Shown: positions 34,246-41,953 of the stretch, in pieces
How positions within the stretch are numbered: the stretch's first letter is position 1
How the letters are laid out: the number at the start of each line of letters is the position of its first letter
Origin: JAAETI01 sp964195945
Lineage (GTDB): Bacteria; Actinomycetota; Acidimicrobiia; Spongiisociales; UBA5794
Assembly: GCA_964195945.1 (NCBI GenBank)
Contig: CAXMRC010000037.1
Location: forward strand, 1 to 64,000
DNA: 64,000 bases
Direction of reading: 5' to 3'
Notes under the pieces: model-generated
Told to the model about the DNA's origin: nothing
Databases searched by the model: none
The model's input: the letters and a program-made list of their open reading frames with translations, nothing else
Translations under genes and position numbers: made by a program

Positions 34246-34718
34246 TTCTTGTCCTCCATAGTGGCCAGCATCTCCGCAACAAGCTCCTCCTGCAAGATTC
34301 CGAGATACAGCACGAGGGATACCTCCGGATCATTCTGCCGTTCCGTTGGCATCCCAGAGTCAAAAAATCCTTTGCGGGCGGCGAGAACGATCCGGGATTC
34401 GCCTAGGACCCGGGCCCAAGTCGCGGCGTCTTCGCTGGTCAAGGTGACAATTCCTGTCGCCGCGGCACTTAGACCTTCGTCGAATCTCTCTCGGTCCGCG
34501 GACCGTATCTCGACGCGCTCCTTAGCAGCGAGTCGGTCGAATTCGCGGGACGCAACAGCATCGTCTGTGTAGATCATGGGCTTGAGGCGTTGCGCAGCTG
34601 GATCGTCTTTCCCAGCACCCGCACCCTGCAACAAGCTTCCCAGGCGGGCCAGAATCGCTACCTCGGTATCGAGAAGCTGGACCTGGATTCCCTGCGCCGT
34701 CGCGACAAACCGGCTCAT
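34242..34718 (-). CDS. DUF2017 protein
   Basis: A 158-residue protein that begins at ATG 34718, overlapping the ClpS stop by 4 bases. It shows RFVATAQGIQVQLLDTEVAI, LGSLLQ, an acidic middle, and a C-terminal EVSLVLYLGILQEELVAEML, a pattern of the actinobacterial DUF2017 family, which is usually encoded next to clpS. The open frame back to 34886 lies within clpS and is not used. Its function is unknown; the constant gene order suggests a part in ClpS/ClpAP-type proteolysis. Confidence 0.75.
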   Translation of the reverse strand: MSRFVATAQGIQVQLLDTEVAILARLGSLLQGAGAGKDDPAAQRLKPMIYTDDAVASREFDRLAAKERVEIRSADRERFDEGLSAAATGIVTLTSEDAATWARVLGESRIVLAARKGFFDSGMPTERQNDPEVSLVLYLGILQEELVAEMLATMEDKK

Positions 34719-35002
34719 CTCTTCTCCACAGTGGCCCACAGACCGTGATGATGAAGCCGGAACGCGCTCATTTCGGCATGCTCTCGCGGGCCGCTGTCCA
34801 CGACAGCGCGCCCATCGTTGTGGACCTGGAGCATAAGACGCGTCGCTTCCGGTTCGGCGTACCCAAAAAGGCTCCGAAAAACCCACACAACGTAGCTCAT
34901 GAGGTTCACCGGGTCATCCCAAACCACCACGTCCCATACCGGAAGGTAATCCGTGACGTCTTTGCCCTCAGGCAAGTCTATTTCGGCGGGAGCGGTCGTC
35001 AT
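34715..35002 (-). CDS. clpS: ClpS adaptor for ClpAP/ClpCP protease
   Basis: A 95-residue ClpS protein. The core WDVVVWDDPVNLMSYVVWVF, LFGYAEPEATRLMLQVHNDG, RAVVDSGPREHAEMSAFRLH and the end HGLWATVEKR contain the surface used to bind N-degron substrates (the D-D-P and the H-N of the pocket) and deliver them to the AAA+ unfoldase. Length and motifs are standard. It is the second gene of a four-gene operon (HTH gene, clpS, DUF2017, membrane protein), all joined by ATGA overlaps. Confidence 0.92.
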   Translation of the reverse strand: MTTAPAEIDLPEGKDVTDYLPVWDVVVWDDPVNLMSYVVWVFRSLFGYAEPEATRLMLQVHNDGRAVVDSGPREHAEMSAFRLHHHGLWATVEKR

Positions 35003-35223
35003 GGACTTGACTCCGCAGTGGTCTCAGCTGTTGTCATCCGCTGACCGTTTATCCAGTCCTCGAAGTCTTGTCTGGCAACACGCCACTCGCGACCGAACTT
35101 GACGGCGGGAAGCCGCCCGGAACGAAGCTGGCCGGTAACAACGAAAGCCGAGACATCCATGTACTCACAGATGTCGGCAACCGATAGCCAGTTCTTCTCG
35201 ATGTCGACGGTGATCCTGTCCAT
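34999..35223 (-). CDS. BldC/excisionase-type HTH protein
   Basis: A 74-residue DNA-binding protein. LSVADICEYMDVSAFVVTGQ and LRSGRLPAVKFGREWRVARQ followed by DFEDWINGQRM form the winged-helix domain typical of BldC and excisionase-like proteins. The last 10 residues are polar. It is the first gene of the clpS operon and probably regulates it or another set of genes. Unlike phage excisionases it has no integrase nearby. Confidence 0.75.
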   Translation of the reverse strand: MDRITVDIEKNWLSVADICEYMDVSAFVVTGQLRSGRLPAVKFGREWRVARQDFEDWINGQRMTTAETTAESSP

Positions 35224-35695
35224 AAGCCCAACAGGCTATGAGGACCAGCGCCCGCGAGCAAGCAGAGCCGATCCGTGGCTATACAACAAAGCACGCAGGA
35301 CGCGACAAGACCCGCCCCAAAAGGCGGGTCTTACCAAGATGAGAAACGACCGGTGGATCACCCGATACCAGGTTGCTAGTAGCGGCCGACCGTTTCAAAC
35401 CTAACGCGGGGGTGGAACGCACCTCCGCTGAAATCCTCGACAGGTTCTCCTGCAGAGCACTCTCCAGCACCCGCAACCCGTCTATCGGCATCGTCCCCAA
35501 CAACTTGCGCAACATTCCCAACCGGCACAACGGGACTAGTCCCTATTCCAGTCGTGACGGTCGATCGGTGAAACACACTTGCACCGCTTTTCGCGCTCTG
35601 TGATACTCATCCGCAGCGGTCATCGCAAACGATACCGCAACAATGAGAATCGATTCGGGGGCAGAGCGGGTGGAGTGCCGGGGAGGTAGCGCAGG
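35224..35695. other. Gap with a hairpin; no gene assigned
   Basis: AAGACCCGCC (35307-35316), loop CCAAAA, GGCGGGTCTT (35323-35332) is a perfect 10-base stem without a T-run on either strand. On the minus strand it would lie at the 3' end of a transcript reading from about 35530, where a short coding-like frame (MPIDGLRVLESALQENLSR) exists; I cannot support it as a gene. A + strand frame at 35373-35603 is also unsupported. A small RNA or peptide is possible. Confidence 0.35.
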
Positions 35696-36643
35696 ATGAT
35701 CCATTCGTCGTCCATTGAGGGTCACCACTTCTTGATGGCGCGTCGCCGCGGGTACGACCCAGCAGAGGTCGATGCCGTCATCAAGCGGCTCGTATCCACA
35801 CTCCGCAAGTACGAGGACCAAGACGAACAATTCGCCCAGTCAGCCCGCGAGTTGAATTCTCAGATCACCGACCTTGCCACCGTTCGCACCGCTCGCGACT
35901 TGGCTCTGCATGATGCTGCGGCGGCGACGGAGGAACTCCACGCCACCGCCATAGCCCAACTGGAAGAGGCTCAAGGCCGCGCCGCGGAGGGAATCGCCGA
36001 GGCCAAGGACGAAGCTGCTCAGATCGTTGCGGCGGCTCGGGCCAGCTCCAGTGAGCTTCTGTCCCGCCGCAACGCTCGCGGCGAATCGCTCATCACCGCT
36101 GCTTTGTCGGAGGTTAAATCGCTTCGCGCCACCGCCTTGCGTGAAACCAACGACTTCACAACGAACAAGAGGACTGCGGCCGCGGCCGATGTCCAATCCG
36201 CCGAGCTGGAAGCAAACCAGATCCTTGAAGACGCCCGCCATGAAGCAGGTTCGATGCTCGGTCGAGCCCGGCGCGAACACGCGGCGCTTGAGCAGCGCAT
36301 CGCGCAATTGCGCTCAGCTGTAGCTGGCATCGAAGGTCAGTTTCGGCATCTCGCAGAATCAACTCTCGAAGAGACCGAAATCGTGTCATCGATGATCGCG
36401 CTCGAGACCGACGGGATCGAAGAGGCCCTCGAAGGGTCGCCGCCGGAGCCTGAGGTGGTGCGCCTTACTCAGCAGGGGATGACTATCGATCTCACAGATC
36501 GCCAACCCATGAAGAAGCAGGTCCCCCTCGACCAGCACTTTGTGGTCGCTCCGGGGAACACCATATATCAACGACGCGGTGGCGGCCTCCGCCGTCGGCT
36601 CGAAGAAGAAGGGGTCGACGACCTCGAAGAGTCGTCCGAGTAG
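35696..36643 (+). CDS. DivIVA-domain coiled-coil protein
   Basis: A 315-residue protein with an N-terminal DivIVA-like segment (HHFLMARRRGYDPAEVDAVI, then KRLVSTLRKYEDQDEQF) and a long heptad-rich coil from about 35 to 220 (ATEELHATAIAQLEEAQGRA, ADVQSAELEANQILEDARHE), followed by an acidic linker and a basic C-terminus (GGGLRRRLEEEGVDDLEES). Proteins of this type in actinobacteria, such as Wag31-like factors, recognise curved membrane and organise cell-pole growth or septation. The coil is longer than in canonical DivIVA and the usual Wag31 tail is absent. GGGAGG ten bases before ATG 35696 supports the start. Confidence 0.7.
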   Translation: MIHSSSIEGHHFLMARRRGYDPAEVDAVIKRLVSTLRKYEDQDEQFAQSARELNSQITDLATVRTARDLALHDAAAATEELHATAIAQLEEAQGRAAEGIAEAKDEAAQIVAAARASSSELLSRRNARGESLITAALSEVKSLRATALRETNDFTTNKRTAAAADVQSAELEANQILEDARHEAGSMLGRARREHAALEQRIAQLRSAVAGIEGQFRHLAESTLEETEIVSSMIALETDGIEEALEGSPPEPEVVRLTQQGMTIDLTDRQPMKKQVPLDQHFVVAPGNTIYQRRGGGLRRRLEEEGVDDLEESSE

Positions 36644-36666
36644 AGACGGACAAGTAGCCGCTGCAT

Positions 36667-37137
36667 CTAGCCCTGCGCTAAAACATTCTCCGTCGTGGGA
36701 CGGGTCAGAATGAACGTTGACACCGACACTGCGATCGCGACCAAGACCACCCGAATTGCCGCAGAGTCCACCGCCACGAGGATCGAAAACCCGATGCTGA
36801 CGATCACGAGACCAACCGCATAGGCTTTGATGCGCCGTGGGATGCCGTAGCCCGCCCGGTAGGCCCTGACCATCGGGCCGAACCAGCGATGGTTGACTAC
36901 CCAGTCGTACATACGCTCGTTTGACTTGAAGAAGAAATACGCCGCGAGCAGAAGGAAAACCGTGCCGGGCAGCAATGGAACGATGTATCCGGCAATGCCA
37001 AGCCCAAGAGACGCGAATCCGAGCACCATGTAGATCGCCCGCCCCACACGGGTTGCAACGAGTTGAGCCGGCTCGGCATCAATCATCTCGATCGACAGCG
37101 GGCTGTCGTTTACGGACATCGGTTGAACTACAGACAT
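36667..37137 (-). CDS. DUF454 (YbaN-like) membrane protein
   Basis: A 156-residue membrane protein of the YbaN/DUF454 family. The conserved GRAIYMVLGFASLGLGIAGY, VPLLPGTVFLLLAAYFFFKS, NERMYDWVVNHRWFGPMV, YRAGYGIPRRIKAYAVGLV run in the right order, with two or three helix pairs. The role is not known. ATG 37137 is taken as the start, leaving out 17 upstream residues with poor composition. It converges on the DivIVA gene and follows the SRAP gene on the same strand. Confidence 0.8.
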   Translation of the reverse strand: MSVVQPMSVNDSPLSIEMIDAEPAQLVATRVGRAIYMVLGFASLGLGIAGYIVPLLPGTVFLLLAAYFFFKSNERMYDWVVNHRWFGPMVRAYRAGYGIPRRIKAYAVGLVIVSIGFSILVAVDSAAIRVVLVAIAVSVSTFILTRPTTENVLAQG

Positions 37138-37207
37138 GGAAATCGAATCCCGAGGAGCTAACCAGAGGCACATTGGCCGCCACAACAACCGACATCAAGT
37201 CGGGGTG

Positions 37208-37900
37208 TCACTGGCCAACAGCACCGGTGTCGAGAGGGGCGATGCATTCCGGGTAGTTATTGCTGACCTTGTTAACGAGAGTTGCGACCGCATGCTCGGC
37301 CATCGCCTCCCGGGGAAAGATCGCCAACAACTGGTTCAGGATCTCGGTGTCCTCATTCTCTCTATCCAGCCAGTCCGCCCAAGAATCCTCAGGCATGATG
37401 ACGGGCATACGATCGTGGATATCAGCCACGAGACCGTTGGGCTTGCCAGTGAGGATCGTGCAAGTGCGAATTCGATCTCCCGAATCAGGATCATCCCAAG
37501 TTGCCCAGAGACCAGCAAAGGCAAGGGGCTTGTTGTCAGCTCTATAGATGTAGTGAGGTAGCTTCCCCCTCGGGAGCCGCTGCCATTCGTAGAAACCGTC
37601 GGCAGGGATAAGACAACGCCGCTTGACAAAGGAATCGCGGAAGGTGGGCTTCTCAGCAGCCGTCTCCGCCCGAGCGTTGATGCTGCGCGCACCGATCTTC
37701 CGATCCTTTGCCCACCACGGGATTAACCCCCAGCGGAACGAGCCGAGCAGCCGTTCCCCATCGTGCTCCGCCACCGCATAGACCGAATCGGTAGGGGCCA
37801 CGTTGTATGAAGAAGGCAGTGTGTCTGTTCTGATGGTCTCCACTTGAAAAGCATCAGCGTAGAAACCGGGGTCATGGGATTGAACGAATCGTCCGCACAT
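37208..37900 (-). CDS. SRAP-family protein (YedK/HMCES-like)
   Basis: A 230-residue protein that crosslinks to abasic sites in single-stranded DNA and shields them. Cys2 (MCGRF) is the nucleophile after removal of the initiator Met; YNVAPT, FRWGLIPWWAKDRKIGARSI, INARAETAAEKPTFRDSF, CLIPADGFYEWQR with the catalytic Glu, and IHDRMPVIM with the His are all present. Length is standard. It is divergent from malQ, whose promoter lies in the 60 bases between them. Confidence 0.92.
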   Translation of the reverse strand: MCGRFVQSHDPGFYADAFQVETIRTDTLPSSYNVAPTDSVYAVAEHDGERLLGSFRWGLIPWWAKDRKIGARSINARAETAAEKPTFRDSFVKRRCLIPADGFYEWQRLPRGKLPHYIYRADNKPLAFAGLWATWDDPDSGDRIRTCTILTGKPNGLVADIHDRMPVIMPEDSWADWLDRENEDTEILNQLLAIFPREAMAEHAVATLVNKVSNNYPECIAPLDTGAVGQ

Positions 37901-37925
37901 AGACCCATTGTCCCAGACACCCAGG

Positions 37926-37961
37926 TTTCATGACGACGTCGTAGGAGCGATAATCATCGAG
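37926..37961 (+). promoter_or_regulatory. Candidate malQ promoter
   Basis: GATAAT at 37949-37954 is a strong -10, with a weak -35 (TTTCAT, 37926-37931) at 17 bases. The start point would fall near 37961, within a few bases of the first malQ-like codons. AGGAG at 37943-37947 lies upstream of that start point and would not be transcribed. The malQ message therefore appears leaderless. Confidence 0.4.
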
Positions 37962-37966
37962 TCGAC

Positions 37967-39907
37967 ATCCCGGAAGAGCACATCATCGAATCAACAATCC
38001 GCACCCTCGCAGCCACCGCAGGCGTCCTCACAGAGTGGGTCGATGTTTGGGGCAAACCCCAACAAGTAACGGCGGATCATCTGCTCGCCGTCCTTGAGGC
38101 GCTGACTGGTCGGTCGCTTGGCTCTTCGCATGAGATCGAATCCACCCTGTCAGATCTAACGGGCGAGCCACCGATTATCGAGCCGGTCCTGGTCGCCTGG
38201 GACGGCATTCTGCCCGAGATCACCTTGGGAAGCTCTGTGGCGCCGGGCTATATCGTCACCGAGAAGGGCGATGAAATACCAGTGCGGGTCGGCGACCACA
38301 CCCTCACCATCGACGGGGTCCTACCCATTGGATATCACGAGCTCCGTCTCGAAGGCGCTCGACAGAAGACCCTGGTCATAGCCGCTCCAACGCAAGCTCA
38401 GTCCGCGCCACAACGCAAGCTCGGCGTCCTTGCCCCTGTCTACGCGATGAGATCGAAACACCATGACACTGGGATCGGCAACTTCGGCCACCTCCAGCAG
38501 TTGGCCGATACCGCGCTCGTCACCGGTGTCGCGGTCGTGGGAACGCTCCCCTTGGTGGCGACCTTCCCCGATCAGCCATCGCCGTACTCACCCGCTTCCC
38601 GGCGGGCGTGGAACGAACTATTTGTCGACATGACTGTGGCCCCCGGTTGGGTCGGCGACGTCCCAACGTCGGGGGACGGTCCGGGCTGGGTCAACTACGA
38701 AGCGGCCGGCTTGTCGATACGAAATGTCATCGCCGATTACGCGGCTGCGACAAGCGGCGTACCTCAGATCCAAAGCAGGATCGATGATTTTGTTTCCGCG
38801 AATCCTGAGATAGCGAGATACGCAACCTTCCGCGCCATGTGCGACAGATATGGCCGCAACTGGCGCGCCTGGCCGGCTGACGCCGAACCGATGCCCGACC
38901 GCATCGACTATCACCGTACCGCCCAATGGCTCGCCGCCGACCAATTGGCCAAACTTGGGCAGCGTCTCCGCGACCGTGGCCAATACCTCTACCTGGATCT
39001 CCCTATCGGCTGCCATCCCGATGGGTTTGATATCTGGGATCAACCTGACCTATATGCCCCGGCCAGTGTGGGAGCCCCACCCGACTCGCTATTTCTTGGA
39101 GGCCAGGATTGGGGCCTGCCCGCCACAATTCCATCCCAGTCGAGACTCGAGGGTCATCGCTCCTTTATCAAGGCGGTTCGGCACCAACTGTCGGTTGCAG
39201 GTCTCCTCCGCATCGACCACGTAATGGGACTGCACCGCACGTGGTGGGTCCCTCATGGGCTGTCTGCTACCGACGGTGCCTATGTAATCCAGCCGACTGA
39301 AGAGATGTTCGCCATCGTCTGCCTTGAGTCGCACCGAGCTGGCTCGGCCGTTGTCGGCGAGAATCTGGGCACCGTACCCGTGGCCATCAGCGATGCGTTG
39401 CAACGGCACCAACTTCTCGGAATGAAGGTTGCCCAGGATGGTCTGAACGAGCCGAGCCGCAACGACCTGATCGCTTTGAGTACACATGACACGCCTCCGT
39501 TTGCGGCCTGGTGGCGCGGTATCGATATCGACGATGGCGAGGACCTCGGCGTCTACGCTGATGGCCGCGGCGACATCGCCAGACAACAACGCACTCGCGA
39601 CATCGCAGACGTCGAAGCGACTCTCGGAAGCAAAGGGCTGGAAGACACCCGCGATGCCATCATGGATTGGATGGCAGCATCAGACGCCGCGATCGCGATT
39701 GTCAACATCGATGATCTCTGGGCGGAAGAAAGACGGCAGAACGTGCCAGGCACCGATACGCAACGACCCAACTGGAGTGCGCGCCATCGACATGCGATAG
39801 AAGAAATCACATCTAGCCCTCAGCTCCTCGCTCAGCTAGAACGGCTCAGCGAATCACGAAACACAACCGATGATGGGTTGACCGACGACGAACGGGACAA
39901 TCAGTAG
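37967..39907 (+). CDS. malQ: 4-alpha-glucanotransferase; unusual start
   Basis: Amylomaltase, which transfers glucan chains between maltodextrins. The catalytic barrel has PGWVGDVPTSGDGPGWVNYE, YLDLPIGCHPDGFDIW carrying the nucleophile region, RIDHVMGLHRTWWVP, AVVGENLGTVPVAISDAL with the acid/base Glu, and STHDTPPFAAWWRG with the last Asp. The frame with good family sequence (IRTLAATAGVLTEWVDVWG) begins about 80 codons before the first ATG/GTG/TTG (TTG 38225), and upstream there is no such codon back to TGA 37931. I therefore place the start at ATC 37967, close to the predicted transcript start; GTC 37961 is another candidate. TTG 38225 would lose the whole N-terminal domain. It is the first gene of the glycogen locus. 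Confidence 0.75.
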   Translation: MPEEHIIESTIRTLAATAGVLTEWVDVWGKPQQVTADHLLAVLEALTGRSLGSSHEIESTLSDLTGEPPIIEPVLVAWDGILPEITLGSSVAPGYIVTEKGDEIPVRVGDHTLTIDGVLPIGYHELRLEGARQKTLVIAAPTQAQSAPQRKLGVLAPVYAMRSKHHDTGIGNFGHLQQLADTALVTGVAVVGTLPLVATFPDQPSPYSPASRRAWNELFVDMTVAPGWVGDVPTSGDGPGWVNYEAAGLSIRNVIADYAAATSGVPQIQSRIDDFVSANPEIARYATFRAMCDRYGRNWRAWPADAEPMPDRIDYHRTAQWLAADQLAKLGQRLRDRGQYLYLDLPIGCHPDGFDIWDQPDLYAPASVGAPPDSLFLGGQDWGLPATIPSQSRLEGHRSFIKAVRHQLSVAGLLRIDHVMGLHRTWWVPHGLSATDGAYVIQPTEEMFAIVCLESHRAGSAVVGENLGTVPVAISDALQRHQLLGMKVAQDGLNEPSRNDLIALSTHDTPPFAAWWRGIDIDDGEDLGVYADGRGDIARQQRTRDIADVEATLGSKGLEDTRDAIMDWMAASDAAIAIVNIDDLWAEERRQNVPGTDTQRPNWSARHRHAIEEITSSPQLLAQLERLSESRNTTDDGLTDDERDNQ

Positions 39908-39952
39908 CCTCAACAGCTATAACATCACCTCTTCCCGAGAAGAATTCAAGGA
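39894..39952 (+). promoter_or_regulatory. Candidate glgP promoter and ribosome site
   Basis: GGGACA (39894-39899), 18 bases, TATAAC (39918-39923) fit a promoter between malQ and glgP; AAGGA at 39948-39952, six bases before GTG 39959, is a good ribosome site that fixes the glgP start. Confidence 0.4.
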
Positions 39953-39958
39953 CTCGAC

Positions 39959-41953
39959 GTGCAAGAAACAACCTCACGCTACGAACTCGAGAGCACATTG
40001 CTTCAGATTGCAGGCAACTACTCGTGGACCTGGGATCTGCACGCCCGCGAATTGTTCTCCCGCATTCCCTCTCTCAATGGTGAAGCTTCCCTGCACCCCG
40101 CGGAGCGAATCAAGCTTCTCAACGAGGATGACTGGTCGGCGCTAACCAACGATGGGGACTTCACCCAGCTAGCACGAGCCGCTCACGCCAACATCCCGCC
40201 TTCACTCCACCTCAGTAACGATTCGACCGTTGCCTACTTCAGCCCCGAGTTCGGTGTCTCTGAAATGCTCCCTCAGTACTCGGGCGGACTGGGCGTACTG
40301 GCGGGAGACCACCTCAAGGCAGCGAGTGACCTACGCATGCCGTTGATTGCGGTTGGTTTGTTCTATCGCGACGGGTTCTTCCGTCAAGCTCTCGAGGATG
40401 GTCACCAGCGGGAGCGTTACGTAACCAACAATCCCCGCTTTCTGGCACTGACGGCCACACCTGCGCGAGTGGAACTTCAGCTTGCCGAGCACCTGGTCAC
40501 GGCCCGGGTGTGGCAGACGAACGTCGGCACCACCAGGCTCTTCTTGCTTGACACCGATCTGGACGTGAACCACGAGTGGGGCCGCCGTATATCCGATCGG
40601 CTGTACAGCGGTGATCGCGAGCACCGCATGCGCCAGGAAATGCTGATGGGTGTTGGTGGAGTGCGCGCCATCCGGCAGCTGGGATACGAACCGGCGAAGT
40701 TCCACCTCAACGAAGGTCACGCCGGTTTTCTTGCTCTGGAGCTGTTGGCCGAAGAGGTCGCCAAGGGTCTCACTCTCGACGAGGCCGTATCCGCGATACA
40801 AAGTCGCATTGTCTTCACCACACATACGCCAGTCCCGGCAGGCATCGACAGGTTCGCACCCGATCTCATGCGCAAATACCTCGGAATCTGGGCTGAACAA
40901 TACGGCATCGACCTCGACGGACTTCTGCGTCTTGGCATCCTCCCCGGCGGTGACGACCACTTCAACATGGCGGCTTTCTGCGTTCGCATCGCCGGTCGGA
41001 CCAACGGCGTTTCCCGACTCCACGGCGAGGTGAGCCGGGCAATGTTCAAGGAAGTCCCGGGTGGCGCGGAGATCACGTCGGTTACCAACGGCGTCCATGC
41101 CCGCACCTGGATAGACCCTGAGCTGCAGCACGTGTTCGACAACAAACTCGGCCAGGACTGGCACCTCCCCGGCAACGATGCATGGGATCGCGTTGCCGAT
41201 GTCACTGACGATGAAATCCGCATCGTCTTTAGAAGCGGACGCCGCCGGATGATCGACATGGCCAACCGCCAGATCGGTGAGTCAACCAACCTCGATCCGG
41301 ACGTACTCACCATTGGGTTCGCCCGTCGCTTCGCCACATACAAGCGCGCTGACTTGCTGTTGTCTGACCTCGAGCGACTCACTGCTCTCATCAACGACGA
41401 GGACCGTCCGGTACAGTTCGTATTCGCCGGGAAGGCCCATCCCGCCGACGAGCCCGGCAAGGACATATTGCGCAACATCGTCAAGTTCGCAGCTGATCCG
41501 GCATCACGCGGCCGATTCGTTTTCGTACCCGGCTACAACATGGCTGTAGCCCGCGCCATGTATGCCGGTTGCGACGTGTGGCTCAACAACCCGATCCGCC
41601 CCAGAGAGGCCTGTGGCACCAGCGGCGAAAAGGCTGCCCTCAACGGCGGGCTCAACTTCTCGATCCTCGATGGTTGGTGGGATGAAGCCTTCGATGGAGA
41701 GAACGGGTGGGCAATCCCATCCTCGGCTGCAGAGGAAACGCAACAGCGCGATCGGGAAGAAGCCAGCCATCTGTACGACGTCCTCGGCGGCGAGATTGCC
41801 CCGCTCTACTACGGCGATAGCGGCACGAGCCCCGCGGTTGACTGGCTGGACAAGGTCCGGCACAACTGGAAGAGCCTTGGGCCGTTCGTCACCGCATCCC
41901 GCATGGTGAAGGAATACGGGGAGCGGATCTATCAAGTGACATCGAGCACTTGA
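39959..41953 (+). CDS. glgP: Alpha-glucan phosphorylase (short GT35 type)
   Basis: A 664-residue phosphorylase of the shorter bacterial/archaeal alpha-glucan phosphorylase type; it releases glucose 1-phosphate from glycogen. YFSPEFGVSEMLPQYSGGLG and VLAGDHLKAASDLRMPLIAV open the family. The PLP lysine lies in CGTSGEKAALNGGLNFSILD, and GFARRFATYKRADLLLSDLE and FVPGYNMAVARAMYAGCDVW are also standard. It starts at GTG 39959, fixed by AAGGA six bases upstream, and its TGA overlaps the glgX TTG start. Together with MalQ and GlgX it would degrade glycogen. Confidence 0.9.
   Translation: MQETTSRYELESTLLQIAGNYSWTWDLHARELFSRIPSLNGEASLHPAERIKLLNEDDWSALTNDGDFTQLARAAHANIPPSLHLSNDSTVAYFSPEFGVSEMLPQYSGGLGVLAGDHLKAASDLRMPLIAVGLFYRDGFFRQALEDGHQRERYVTNNPRFLALTATPARVELQLAEHLVTARVWQTNVGTTRLFLLDTDLDVNHEWGRRISDRLYSGDREHRMRQEMLMGVGGVRAIRQLGYEPAKFHLNEGHAGFLALELLAEEVAKGLTLDEAVSAIQSRIVFTTHTPVPAGIDRFAPDLMRKYLGIWAEQYGIDLDGLLRLGILPGGDDHFNMAAFCVRIAGRTNGVSRLHGEVSRAMFKEVPGGAEITSVTNGVHARTWIDPELQHVFDNKLGQDWHLPGNDAWDRVADVTDDEIRIVFRSGRRRMIDMANRQIGESTNLDPDVLTIGFARRFATYKRADLLLSDLERLTALINDEDRPVQFVFAGKAHPADEPGKDILRNIVKFAADPASRGRFVFVPGYNMAVARAMYAGCDVWLNNPIRPREACGTSGEKAALNGGLNFSILDGWWDEAFDGENGWAIPSSAAEETQQRDREEASHLYDVLGGEIAPLYYGDSGTSPAVDWLDKVRHNWKSLGPFVTASRMVKEYGERIYQVTSST

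Noticed and set aside
34719..34886. Longer start for the DUF2017 gene
   Set aside because: The extension lies inside clpS in another frame; ATG 34718 gives the family start and an ATGA overlap.
34999..35223. Excisionase of an integrated element
   Set aside because: No integrase, attachment site or phage gene is near; it leads the clpS operon, so a BldC-type regulator fits better.
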